DNA from: Dasypus novemcinctus
Taxonomy: Eukaryota > Chordata > Mammalia > Cingulata > Dasypodidae
Assembly (NCBI RefSeq): GCF_030445035.2
Contig: NC_080673.1
Span: 38,002,365-38,066,364 of the forward strand
Length of the DNA: 64,000 nt
Reading direction: 5' to 3'
Each line of letters starts with the position of its first letter. Within the stretch, counting starts at the first letter, position 1. This document shows, piece after piece, positions 45,322 through 57,010 of this stretch. Made by a program: the position numbers and the translations under genes. The notes under the pieces are model-generated. The model worked only from the letters and a program-made list of their open reading frames with translations, was not told where the DNA came from and did no database searches.

Positions 45322-47700
45322 CTGTAAATAAATACATGAACAATTATGCTGCACATCTTTTTGGATACAAATTTAATTCAAAGAGAAAAAGTATTAAAAC
45401 TATAATCACATTTTAACATAATGGTCTAACATTCAAAATCCTGATGATACTATATTGTTGGTAAAGATTGTTTCAACTGTCACTACACTGCAAATCCTGA
45501 TAGTTTCATCAGTCAATATTACGTATCCTTCATTGACACAATGCTTCAAAGATCTTACAGGAATGCATTCTTGCATATCTATTGTTTCATGTCTCTCTTT
45601 TTTGGATCAGAAAAAGAGAATCTTTGATTTATCATACTGCTCAATGGAGCTTCTTTTAAATTTGGTTCTGAAGTTAAGGGGTATACTAAGAAGAAAAGAT
45701 AAAAAAACCAGCCAATTCATATTTGTTTCTTTTTATGAAACTGCATTAGGCAGCAACCAGTAGAAACACTCACCCCTGGACTGTAGAAACATTTGGTGTA
45801 AAATAACTGTCCAATATTTCATTATTTAAATACTACTATAAACGTTTATGAACTCAATATACCAATTTAACATTAGAGTCCTATTGGTACCATGAAACAG
45901 TAAAATGAATCATTTTTATAAACTCTGAGAAACCATTATCAACTTATAGTATAGAAAAATATCCAAAAATTAAACCAAATTATTAAAAATACAATATTTG
46001 AAATATTACTGTTCCACAATAAACATTCATCTTATGCAACAATAATTTCCTGCTTCATTAATTGTAATATATTTGTATGTGTATATCAAAGACCAAATTT
46101 GTAAATCCTGTACTTTCCAAAAACTCAACTATGTTCTTTAGTGTAAAATAAGCCAAAGGTGTGAAAATGGCTATAAAATAGTTATTTATGAAAGTTATGA
46201 TGTTATCTAAGAAATGAAAGAAAAGGAATTAGGTCAATGCACAGGTAAAGTTTGTCTTCTATAGCTTTTTTTTTTTTTTTTGTATGATAAATGAGGTCTG
46301 AAATACAGGAGCACTAACTTAAAGTTGTCATGGGACTTAATGTTTAGCCAACAGGAATGAGATCAACTGCAGGAGAATAAGCTCAAGCAACACCAGAAAG
46401 GACCTAGTTAAGAAAAAAATAAAAATCAGTTAAATATAGGTTAAATTTACAGCATTGTAAAACTCTAATTTGAATGATTTTATAACCTTTTGATTTTTAT
46501 GAATGGTACCATAAAGATCAATAAAAGCAGTATGTACCAGGAAGTCATAAATACATGTAAAGCATCCAGTTCAAAATATATTCAGTATTTTGAAATAGAA
46601 TGAGGATATACTTTTAGTCCATTGCTTTACAAAAAGCCAAAGTAGGATGACTCCAGGTGTTATCACAGAACTTTTTTTTCCTTCTCTTAAAGGATCCACT
46701 TTGCCTGAAAAATTACAATATTGAATATGAATAGAAACATTGTTCCTATAGTATTCCCAAATAATTGCTAAAATAAAGTTCTGATTCTCTCTCCTTGAAG
46801 ATTATTACACACAGTCAATTCTCTGTTAGCCATGTATCTAACATAAACCAAGCTTTCTCAAATTTTAACAAAGTGTCTTTCATTAGTACACGATTTAGAA
46901 TAACAGACGTTTAAATAGTTACACTTCTGCAGCTAGGGAAATGTGAAGTAGTTTTCAAAGAGAAATCAGTTTTGCTCTGGGTTTATATCTATTCAAGAGC
47001 TAAAATGAAGACTATTCATGAAATGTGAATAAAGGACATAACTTCAGGGGAAGATTTCACAAAGAAGCTAGCCCATACAACTGGCATACTGACATAGTAC
47101 TTAGGTCTGAAAATATGCATTTCTCATAGTTCCCTAATGTAAAAATTCAATTAAAAATTACACTAAACAACTGTTGTATTCCTATTTTGAAGGAGGCTAA
47201 AGTAAAACACAACATGAAAAATTGACTCTTAATGACTTTATCAATTCAGGATAAACTAAGAGAGAAAAAACTTTCCCCCAAATATTACAAAGATTGGGAA
47301 ACAAAAGCTTTAGATGTCTATAAGACTTCGTAAGCATTTAAAAATAAATTATTAGAATTTATGAATCTAAATATAGTCAGAAAAACATCGGGCAGATCAG
47401 AAAATACAATATATATCAAATTTAAGGTAATCAATGAAATGTAAACTAAAAATTCTTTAGTAGGATAAAACTAAAACTAGAATCATGTTTTTCTTAAATC
47501 CAAAATATAATTTACAAATCATTGAAAATAAAAAATCTGAAAGACTCTTTGATTTTTAGGAAATAATAAGTAAATGTGTTAAAACTAGTATATACTTACT
47601 TGCCCACCCCTGGTTTTTCTTCCTATTCAACTTTTAGCTCTTCGATTCTACTTTTTTTGACTCAGACTGAGATACTACTCCCTTTCCCCCTTTATAATGG
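45322..47700. other. Repeat-poor, presumably intronic DNA
   Basis: No recognised transposon. A minus-strand acceptor-like tract 'ttttttcttaactag' ends near 46405, followed by unremarkable sequence. In the frame left open by the 53186-53245 candidate exon it would stop after six codons. This could be an alternative terminal exon but is not supported enough to call. Confidence 0.35.
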
Positions 47701-48540
47701 AATGATATAGAGCCAATTTAGAATTTAAATTTTACACTAATTATTATTCAATTGCTTAACACTTTCAAAATTGATATATAATTTACATTATATAAATACA
47801 TACGTCCCATGTGTTCATGTCAGTGAGTTTTGTTAATTGTATATAAATTCATGTAGCCCAAAATAAGATATAAAATGAATTCATCAATCCAGAAGTTCTC
47901 TTGTACCCCCCTTTCCAGGAAATAAACCTTTTCATTAGAGGCAACCATTTTCTGATTTCTATTCCCATAGATAAGTTTTGCCTGTTCTTAGATTTCATAT
48001 GATCATGTATTATTCTAACTTATTTTGCTACATGTAATTTCTAAGATTCATTTGTGTTGTGTGCATCAATAGTTTGCTCCTTTTAATTGCTAAGTAGTAT
48101 TCCATCATACGAATATACCACAATTTTTTTATCCACTCACCTTGTGGATGGGTACATGGATGATTTCTAAGTTGTGACTGCTATGAACATTCTTGTACAA
48201 GTCTTTTATGGACATATCTTTTCATTTCTTTTGAATAAATACCTCCAAGTGGAACTGCTAGGTCACAAAGTAGACAGATGCTGCCCAACATTTCTCCAGT
48301 GTGACTATTTATACTAATATTAGTAACGTATGAGCGCTCCAGTTGTTCCACATCTTCAACATTTAGTCTTGCTAAGTCTTTTTAGTATTAGCCACTCCAG
48401 TAAGTGTGAAATGGTATCTCATTGTTTTAATCTTATTTTCCTGTTAACTAAAGATATATGTCCCATTTGTATATCTTTATTTGTAAAGTACTTGTTCAAG
48501 CCTTTTGCTCATTTTAATTTACTTGTGATTTTATTGCTAA
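47701..48540 (-). mobile_element. Old L1 3'-UTR remnant
   Basis: Minus orientation, with the familiar order 'agtagtattccatcatacga', 'gatgggtacatggatgattt', 'agtggaactgctaggtcaca' and 'gtgtgaaatggtatctcatt'. Heavily diverged. Confidence 0.75.
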
Positions 48541-49640
48541 TAAATCTTTACAGCAATCAAATTTTAGCAATAATCAAATTTTCTAAATCACATGATTTTC
48601 AAAATCATAAACCAGGAATAGGTTGAGACCTTAGAAGTTTCTAATTCAAACTAACTGCTTCAGTGATGAATGGCAGAGACAAAGGGTGGTTGTTAAATGA
48701 TTAATGCATACTCCCACAGCTGAATGGAAAAAGAATTAGTTAAAAATTAGGCCTCCTGATTCTAAAAAAAATATTATTTCCATTTCACTATGCTGATTCA
48801 CTCTGGCATGTTCTTATCAAACTGATCCAAGAGAAAGTATCTTGAGAAGTTGCTGTGGGGCAGGGTAATAGAAGTAAAACAGATGGTGCTCTAAGCTACC
48901 TACCTAGCTTCTGCTTGCTCCCACCCACCATTTCAACCCACGCAGCTATGCATTCCTTGGTTTTATATGCTAAACTTTTTTGTAAAAATTTCATTTGAAG
49001 AGAAGTTTCTTTTGAACTACAAATGAAAGAGTTTGAGAACCACTGTTCTAATATAAATGATTATTAAATTTAGTATTTTGATCAAGTCTTCTACAACTTC
49101 ACATATGTATCATGAAAGATTACAAATATTTTCATGGAAAAAATTTCATCTACATCAAAAACAGCAAAGAGGCTGAAACTTTAGTGCTAATCCTAATCAA
49201 ATAGTAACAGCTAAAAGGAACTCTGGATTTAGAAAGATTTTGAGATTATTATCTGCAATGAACGGGAAAGCAAGTAAAGACAGTTGTGCCACATTTGACA
49301 CAGGACCAAGTGTCCTGCCTGTGTCATTTTTGCTGGAATGTGTCCTGCCTATCAGTCTTGCTAGAATACTTAATATAAATTTAGTCTAGTAGGTTTCTCT
49401 GTCCAACACAAGAAACAATCTGATTTCTTAGTGAAAATGTAAGCAGCTGGATATACTGATTTATTCTATGTTTCTCATTTTCTTTTGTTTCTAAATCTAT
49501 CTTACACACTTTGAACCAAACAACACAGCTTACAGCTTTAAATACAGTTCAGTTAAAGTGTCTTCTAATTCCTATTTTCCTAGTAATTGTTTTTTTCCTC
49601 TTCTTTGTAGCTATGTGGATCCTACCTCCACATTCACCCT
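48541..49640. other. Unassigned DNA
   Basis: No gene or confident repeat. An imperfect direct repeat around 'gtgtcctgcct' occurs at 49310 and 49339. Confidence 0.4.
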
Positions 49641-50215
49641 TTTTTTGAGGCACCTTTTTTTAAGTGTACAATTCAGTGTTTTTTTAGTATATTCAAAGTG
49701 TACACCAACACCCCCTAACTAATACCAAAACATTTTTATCACCCATTAGGTGTCATTCTCCATTTCCCCTCATTCCAGCCTCAGCAAACACTAATCTTTC
49801 GGTCTCTACAAATTTGACTATTTTGGGTAATTTACATCAGTTGAATCACGCAGTCTGTGATCATTTGTAACTGGCTTCTTCATTTAGCATAATGTTGCCA
49901 AGGTTCATCCATGTTGTAACACGTATCAGAACTTCACTCCTTTTTGGTTAAATACTATTCCATTGTATGGATATACCGTGTTCTGTTTATCTTTTCATCA
50001 GGTGACAGACATTTGGGCTGTTTCTACTTTTGGCTCTTACAAACAATACTCTTATAAACGTGTGTTTAAGGTTTTGTGTGGAAATATGTTCTCATTTCTC
50101 TTGAGTAAATACTTAGGAGTGGAATTGCTGGGTCATACAGTAACTCTGTATTTAACTTTTTGAAGAAATGCCAAACTGTTTTCCAAATCAGGCACATTGC
50201 TTTTCTATCCTATTA
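49641..50215 (-). mobile_element. Old L1 3'-UTR remnant
   Basis: Minus orientation: 'aagtgtacaattcagtgttt', 'ttcatccatgttgtaacacg', 'ttccattgtatggatatacc' and 'gtggaattgctgggtcata' appear in the standard order. The plus-strand frame at 49963-50163 is an artefact. Confidence 0.8.
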
Positions 50216-51309
50216 GCAATGTATTAGAGTGAAGTACTGGTCTTTTATTATAGGAAACACATATTCATAACCTTTAATACATACTTTAAGCATTTCTTTA
50301 GATTTCTTGGAATCTACACTGAAATTTTTTTTTAAAATTTCCTCATTTCATCACTCTATTACTTCAATATCTAACATTCAATAACCATAATAAAAAGATA
50401 AATTTTACTGAATTTCATATGCAAAATAACTTTTACTAAACTGTACGTCTGCAGTTCAAACACAACATAAAACACTAACTAAATCTGACTATAAATGACA
50501 GTTATTTATTATTTTGTACTCTAATACTGGCACAGAAAATCAAGAGCCAACACTGTAAAGCAGAAGAAAGTATTTTCAGAATTGCTATTATAAAGAGTTA
50601 TAAAGCAACTTATAATCTAGGACATATTTTTTAAATATTAACTAGAAAATTTTAAAGGATAACTTTTGGCTAGAACGTATTAGTATTATCAGATTTATTA
50701 TCATTTTTACTTGATTTAACTTTCCCTATTACCATCTAATTTAAAAAAGAAGGCATTTTTTCCTCTACTTAATTTTCCTCTACTAAGTAGGCTACTGATG
50801 CAACGAAGAGAAAGACGTATACTTGAGGTAACCATGTTTTTCCTAATTTAAAATGACTGTTTAAGAGGTGCTGTTTCTGTTAATCTTAGTAATGTGATGG
50901 TCGGATAATAAGGAAAGATATTGCCTGTAACTGCTTCCTTATAAATTTCTGGTTGGTTGATTCCATATTAATTTATTTTCACTAGAATAATATAAAACCT
51001 TTTTCAATTCAGTTTCTGGGAAAAATCATCTGTTTTAGAATTTAATCTCATATTTTTCAACTTCAATAGATTTCCTCAAATAATTTCAAAGGAATGATTT
51101 GGATTTTAAATTCCTAGTGTGAAACTTCAATTCAAAAACCATTCAATTAAATTAAATAATTCAATTATGAATATCATAAACACACAAATGTTTCAGATTG
51201 TGTCTTTACTTTTGAAAGAGTACAGCTGCTTCATTCTAAATCATCTCAGTATTACAATTTAAACCTTCAAAAAAAAGGATTTCAAATTCTAGAAAATGCA
51301 AGCTAATCT
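50216..51309. other. Unassigned AT-rich DNA
   Basis: No gene, RNA or clear repeat seen. Confidence 0.4.
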
Positions 51310-51530
51310 ATAATAACAGAAAGCAGATCAGTGTATGTCTGGGACCATGGGTGGAAGGAGGAATGGATTACAAATGGGACATGGAGCAACTTTTGGGGGT
51401 GATGGAAATGTGTTTTTGATTGTGGCATCATTTCACAGTTGTATACATGTATCAAAATAGATCAAACTGTACACTTTAATGTGCCTATTATTGTGCTTCC
51501 ATTATACACTTAATAAAATCATAAAACATA
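51310..51530 (+). mobile_element. Old L1 3'-UTR remnant
   Basis: Plus orientation: 'gatggaaatgtgtttttgat', 'catttcacagttgtatacat', 'aaactgtacactttaatgtg' and a final 'acacttaataaaatcataaa'. Confidence 0.75.
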
Positions 51531-52435
51531 TAAACAAACAAAATCCAAGTGTTTCTTTGGATTAGTTTTAGCATTTTCCAAACTATAACCTATACAATTC
51601 ATGTGTGTATAAAGAAGAATTCCTTAGATAAATAATCTTGGGAAAAGCTTAGGAAAAAATGATTTAAAAATTTAAATAGCATTTATATGCATAATATGCA
51701 CTATGATATTCCAAGGGAATACAAAGTACACAGTTTTTCCCAAATTTGTTTAATTTATCAACAGTTATTTCATTGAATATCTCTGAAAATCAGTTTGGGG
51801 AAAACTCTTAATTAAAAATTCTTCAGATATTTCATACACAGCAATTGCAAACCCAAATGCCTGCAGAGGCCAAGATACGATAACTAAACAAAAAAGAATT
51901 CCAAGAGAATCAAATGTGAAACAACAGGCACCTAGTTATTTGTATTGAAATCAAGCCTAGTTGCTTTCCTATCAAAAAAAGTGAGTAGGCTAAACAAATA
52001 TATTTAGAACTTCCAGTTTGCTGTCTTTAAATTAAGAGTTTACTAATGTGAAATTTCTTTTAGTGCTAGCTTCTAAACAATTCTGAAAGAGTAATAAAGC
52101 AATAGCCTATGAAAAGGGAAATTATGATCTGAGCTGTGGTAATCTATGCTTTGGCATAACTAGAATATTGTAGCTCATTAGATAAACTATCTGACAAAAG
52201 TGAGGAAGAAGATCCAAGCCCTAGAAAAGATGAAGATTCTTTTCAAGTTTCATTTCCATCAGTAAAATCAGTTCTAGTAATTCAAAATTTTTGAACTATA
52301 AGAAGTTATAGAGAAGGTGATTCTGAGACACATGACATATTTGAATTTTTATGCTAAGAGCTATAAAATTTAAACTATAATTTTTGACCACAAAAAAGTT
52401 AATTTTGCTTTATATGTAAAGTATGAGTTATAGAA
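51531..52435. other. Unassigned AT-rich DNA
   Basis: Nothing recognised. Confidence 0.4.
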
Positions 52436-52625
52436 ATAATAGTAATAGCTAATATTTACTGAGCACTTAATAAAGACTATTCTAAAGTGCCAAAGACAAT
52501 CATACAATGTCAGTACTATTTATTCCACACAATAGCCTTATAAAATAAGTATTATTATTAAATCTTCTTTGACAGAGGGAATTGAGGGAAGAAAGATGAA
52601 GTAAACTACTCAATAACAAAGAACT
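52436..52625 (-). repeat. MIR SINE
   Basis: Minus orientation: 'atagctaatatttactgagc', 'cacaatagccttataaaata', 'agtattattattaaatcttc' and 'gaagtaaactactcaataac' follow the MIR order. Confidence 0.65.
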
Positions 52626-53185
52626 ACTAAAGTGGAGTACTACCCAGTGAAGCACTGCATTTTTTTCCCTCTACATGTGAAAGGGTGTTCAGGAAAGTAA
52701 TAGTCTTTACTTGAACTATAAACTCTTTCTAGCATCCTACTAAAGCTTAAGTTACTCAGTACCATGGTGAAAAAATAAACAGTGAGTGCTAGTAAATAAA
52801 ACTTTGGTTCTAAGTCAAATCAGTAATAATATTAGTTTAATTAATAAGGTATAAAAAATTAGAGTCCCATTTTCAGATAAGTGTCACAAGTGCTGAATAA
52901 TCAATATATAACATACTCCAATTATATCTACTTTATAATACTACCTATTTATCATCTTGTACAATGTACATTAACATGTTCAAAGTTTTGATTAGCCCTG
53001 AAATTTATGAACCAGTTTAAATTTTTAAAAACTTTCCTTATGGGATCTATAACTAACAAAGATTATAATCAAAATGCTTCAGAGTTTCACAGAAAATGGT
53101 TCATAATTTCTTCTCATAATATGAGAATAACTGGCTTTCTGAAAACTAAATATATAACTTAATATTCTAAGAGACTTTTTCTTAC
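52626..53185. other. Unassigned DNA, presumably intronic
   Basis: AT-rich with no open frames or recognised repeat. Confidence 0.4.
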
Positions 53186-53245
53186 CTGTTTATTTTCTCC
53201 AAATTCTTCTACACAGGTCCAGGTTGAAGAGATTGTGTTCCCTGT
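53186..53245 (-). CDS. Candidate 60-nt internal exon, host gene unknown
   Basis: On the minus strand 'ctgtcttcactgcttacag' (acceptor-like, pyrimidine-rich) precedes exactly 60 bases that end in 'aaacag' followed by 'gtaag', a consensus donor. Only one frame is open. It reads TGNTISSTWTCVEEFGENKQ, and the other two frames contain stops. Splicing it straight to the exon at 45321 does not keep that exon's long frame, since the phase is wrong. Either another exon lies between, or the two belong to different transcripts, or this is a chance match. No family recognised. Confidence 0.3.
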
Positions 53246-53529
53246 CTGTAAGCAGTGAAGACAGAAAAGAATTGAGTCTTTAGAATGATGTTATCCCTAT
53301 CTTGGAAGTGCATGGAATCCTTGATAACTTTAGTTAAAAATACTTTTGACTGGTAAACAGGAAAATATATTTAAAGAAAAAGAAGCAAGTGACCAATAGT
53401 TATCATTTCTGAGGTTCCACAAAGATGAACAGAGAACAGTATTTTTACATTTGAATGAAAGTTATGAGTACATCATCAGAAAAAAACATTTATCTTTCTA
53501 TATAAATTAAGTCCTAATTAGCTGGTCTT

Positions 53530-53794
53530 TCCAAGAGGTACTACCTTAATAATAAGAAAAAGATAGGTTTATAAAAATAATTGGGGTTGCAAAATTTCTG
53601 ATAAGTAGAGAGCCAAAGAATCTAAGCAAACTTAAAAAATACAAATGCTGCTTTGCTTAGATTCTTTTAAGAATCTTTTAAGAATTTTTTAAGTTTGCTT
53701 AGATTCTTTGGCTCTCTACTTATCAGAAATTTTGCAGCCCCAATTATTTTTATAACCCTATCTTTTTCTTATTATTAAGGTAGTACCTCTTGGA
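53530..53794. repeat. Long palindrome: 111-bp inverted repeat with 43-nt loop
   Basis: Bases 53530-53640 and 53684-53794 are reverse complements over 111 bases with two mismatches. The spacer 53641-53683 repeats 'tttgcttagattcttt' from the arm and holds two 'aagaatctttt' type units. The left arm is flanking DNA outside the retroposon insertion. The right arm lies inside it. The arms could fold into a stable hairpin in single-stranded DNA or RNA. Confidence 0.93.
53635..53650. repeat. Target-site duplication of copy H, left
   Basis: 'aaaaatacaaatgctg' here is repeated exactly at 54627-54642. The cut site reads tt/aaaaaa, the L1 endonuclease preference. Confidence 0.9.
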
Positions 53795-54626
53795 TATCGG
53801 TTCCTTCGAGGGCTAAAGAGACCCATGGGAGTTATGGTCATGGCCGATGGGGTTAACTACCAGGTCAGATGGCCCCTCTTTGGAACTGGTGTTTATGTGT
53901 GACGAATCTGGACTCAGATGGGATCTCTCTTCATAAGACTTTCATGCTAATGTGCTGGAGGTGCAGTTAGTGTCGGGGTTTAAGATATATTTAGGGGATT
54001 TGAATCTCTGGACTGACAATGTGATAGCCAGGTCCTGAGCCTCAACAGACTCCAGCACCTACAATCTGACTTATTGGGCTCACCACACTCAGCTAAGATG
54101 GAGTTGAAGAAGGACAACCACCACACCATGGAGCCTAGAGTGATTACAACTGAAAGTGGGAGGATTGTATCCAGCATCCAGGTGGAATCTGAGCCTCCTC
54201 TTGACATAGAGGTGCAATGGACACAACCTATCCAATGTCCACATAGAAAAGGTGGCATTGGATTGAGAAAAGTGGACATGATGGCTGATGGGTATGGGGA
54301 AAGGCAGGAAGAGATGAGAGGTGGAGGCGTCTTTGGGACAGGGAGCTGCCCTGGATGGTGCTTCAGGGGCAATCACCGGACATTGTAAATCCTCACAGGG
54401 CCCACTGGATGGAATGGGGGAGAGTGTGGGCCATGGTGTGAACCGTTGACCATGGGGTGCGGGGGTGCCCAGAGATATACTTGCCAAATGCAATGGCTGT
54501 GTCATGATGATGGGAGGGAGTGTTGCTGAGGGGGGGGAGAGGTGGGGTGGGGGAGGTAGGGTTCAATGGGACCTCATATATATATATTTTTAATGTAATA
54601 TTATTATAAAGTAAATAAAATAAAAT
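53651..54626 (+). mobile_element. L1-type retroposon (3'-UTR family), copy H, with inverted flank at its 5' end
   Basis: The insertion lies between 16-bp target-site duplications. Its first part (53651-53794) is not retroposon sequence but an inverted copy of the DNA just upstream of the target. The rest (53795-54626) is the 3' part of the family, closest in layout to copy F, ending 'aaataaaataaaat'. Frames 53980-54505 on both strands are artefacts of the repeat. G-rich tracts occur at 54529-54556. Confidence 0.88.
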
Positions 54627-54642
54627 AAAAATACAAATGCTG
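54627..54642. repeat. Target-site duplication of copy H, right
   Basis: Exact partner of 53635-53650. Confidence 0.9.
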
Positions 54643-55439
54643 TATAAGATACTTTAATACACATGAAGTATTTCCCTACTGCCTTAAGAAGAAACAGGTG
54701 GCCAAAACAATACTAAGAAACACACAAAAACAAATAAAAACATTTTGCCTATTAACAGCTAAGCTTTATCTATTTAAAGCCAAATTTAACTGTAGTACAT
54801 AATAACATTGACCATCCATCCATTTTACTGGTTCTCTCATCACATGACTTAAAACTTTCTGCTACGGATGCATATCCAACTGTCTATTCTAAGAAACTAA
54901 TCATAAATGTATGTACAAATAAAAAATGTTTGATGATCCACATAAAACTGGGGATTTTTAAACAACCATCTTAAAGATTACAACTCAGTTACAATCACAT
55001 TATCTTCTGATTTTTACATGGTGAATTAGATAATTCTGATCAGCCCTTCCAGGGAGAACTAGAAAAGGTAGACAATTATTAAAAAAGAAACAAAGAAAAT
55101 CACCTGCTTGAAAGCAGTGACTACTACTAAGATAGTTGTCCAAGGTATAGGACAAAAAGGAAACCAAAAAGTATGCACAGTTTTGTGTTGTATATTTCCT
55201 CTAGAAGGGCTGGTCAATTCCCAAAAGGGAACTGAGTGGCAAGGAATATGGCAAGAGACAAAACAAATTTCTGAATCTAAAGCAAAATACTAGAGCTGAG
55301 GAACTAATGATGAGACATTCCTGGAACCCAAAAGGGCAACTCATATTTTACTAAGAATGAACCAGAAGTAGACCAACTATTATAACAGAGACTAAATTCA
55401 ACTTCAAATCTTCTCAATCCCAATCTGAGTAAAGGTAAC
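54643..55439. other. Unassigned DNA
   Basis: No gene recognised. The frame at 55108-55293 has no splice or domain support. Confidence 0.4.
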
Positions 55440-56055
55440 CTGGGATTTATCGGTACCCTTGGCCACCTTTCTGAAGCAAACATCAATCCTCTGAGCAATG
55501 ATTACTTCATGCTAGTCCTCAAATCTCTACAATTATTCATATACAATATCTGACATTGAATAAAAAATAACCAAGCACACAAGGAGGTAAGACAATGTCA
55601 CCTAAAGAGCAACAGAAACAAGAGGCAATAATGACATATATAGGGAATTAAGATAAACTTTTTCAGAATTAGATATTAAAATATGCCTAATATATTCAAG
55701 AAAATGAAAGACTAGTAATTCTGTGAAAAAAATGCAAACCATGCATAAGAGGTAGATGAAAGTTTAAAACTGAAAACTACATTCAAGTGAAAGATTTTAT
55801 CAGAGTATTAAGAGTCTTCATGAATTCATGAAGCAAAAGATAGGTCAAAAGAAATTGTACAGTCTGAACACATAAGAGGATGAGAAATACAGAAGGAATA
55901 CAACAGATAAATGGGACACAATAAATAGTTCCAAAGAGGAAACAGAAAATGGGGCAAAAGCAGAATTTGAAAACACAATGACACAGAAATTTCTAAAATG
56001 AATGAAAGGCATAGACTCAGATTTTAGAAGTGGTAAAAGTACCGAACAAGACTGA

Positions 56056-56438
56056 GGGAAGCAGATTTGGCTCAACTGACAGAGCGTCTGCCTACCACAC
56101 CCAGGGCCTCCTGACCCGTGTGGTGAGCTGGCCCACAAGCAGTGCTGATGTGCACAAGGAATGCCATGCCACGCAGGGGTGTCCCCCACGTAGGGGAGCC
56201 CCACGCGTAAGGAGTACGCCCCATAAGGAGAGCCACCCCACATGAAAAAGTGCAGCTCACCCAGGAGTGGTACCGCACACACAGGGATCTGATGCAGCAA
56301 GATGATGCAACAAAAAAAGAGACAAAATTTCCCAGTGCTGCTGACAAAAATACAAGTGGACATAGAAGAACACACAGCAAATGAACAAAGAGAGCAGACA
56401 AGTTGGGGGGGGGGGGGAGAATATTAAAAAAAAAAAAA
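56056..56438 (+). mobile_element. DAS-SINE, diverged copy with 13-base G run
   Basis: Head 'gatttggctcaactgacaga'. The segment holding the B box is partly lost: the usual 'catgggaggtccgcggttcaaac' block is missing after 'cctaccacacccagggcc'. A G homopolymer of 13 bases at 56405-56417 precedes the A-rich tail. Possible short duplication 'aagactga' / 'aagatga'. Antisense frames 55845-56451 are artefacts. Confidence 0.85.
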
Positions 56439-56771
56439 AGATGAAGACCACATGTAAAACTTCTGAAAAATCACAGTTAAAGAGAAAATATTAAAAGAAG
56501 CAGGGGTTGGAAGGGGGTGGAACACACACACAAACACAAAAACACAGAGTTTATGTTTAAAAGAGTAGTAAGTACACTGACAGCAGACTTCGCAATAGAA
56601 ACAAAAGAGTCAAGAAGACAGTGAAAATGTAACTTCAGAGACGAAAAGAAAATAACTGCTGACCTAGTTAAAATACTCTTTCAAAAGGCATGTCATCTAA
56701 AAACACAGACAAACAAAAAGGGATAATTTGTCACAAGTAAATACACACCAAAGGAAACAGTTATGAGCATT

Positions 56772-57010
56772 CTTTAGGCCAAGGGTTCTTAACCAGGGGT
56801 CCACAAACCCCCAACAGGTCCATGGAAAGATTTCAGGGGATCTGTGAGCTTGAAATGAAAATTCAAAAAAACATTATTCCTGTGGGATGGGTTGGTGCAG
56901 GTATATCATAAACTATCTGCCACCATATTGTGAGAAGGGAGTCCATGGTTTTTACCTGACTGGCAAAAGGGTCTTTGGAACAAAAAAGGTTAAGAACCCC
57001 TACTTTAGGC
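56772..57010 (+). mobile_element. hAT DNA transposon, non-autonomous, with 8-bp target-site duplication
   Basis: Element 56780-57002 (223 bp) begins 'caagggttcttaaccagggg' and ends 'aaaaaaggttaagaacccct', terminal inverted repeats of about 15 bases. Exact 8-base duplications 'ctttaggc' lie at 56772-56779 and 57003-57010, the length made by hAT transposases. The terminal sequences resemble the Tip100/Arthur group of mammalian hATs. It has no coding capacity. Orientation is arbitrary. Confidence 0.9.

Noticed and set aside
53980..54505. Overlapping frames of 104-138 codons on both strands
   Set aside because: They lie within the L1-type copy H. Equivalent positions in copy F (29.2-29.9 kb) have different, shorter frames, so there is no coding constraint.
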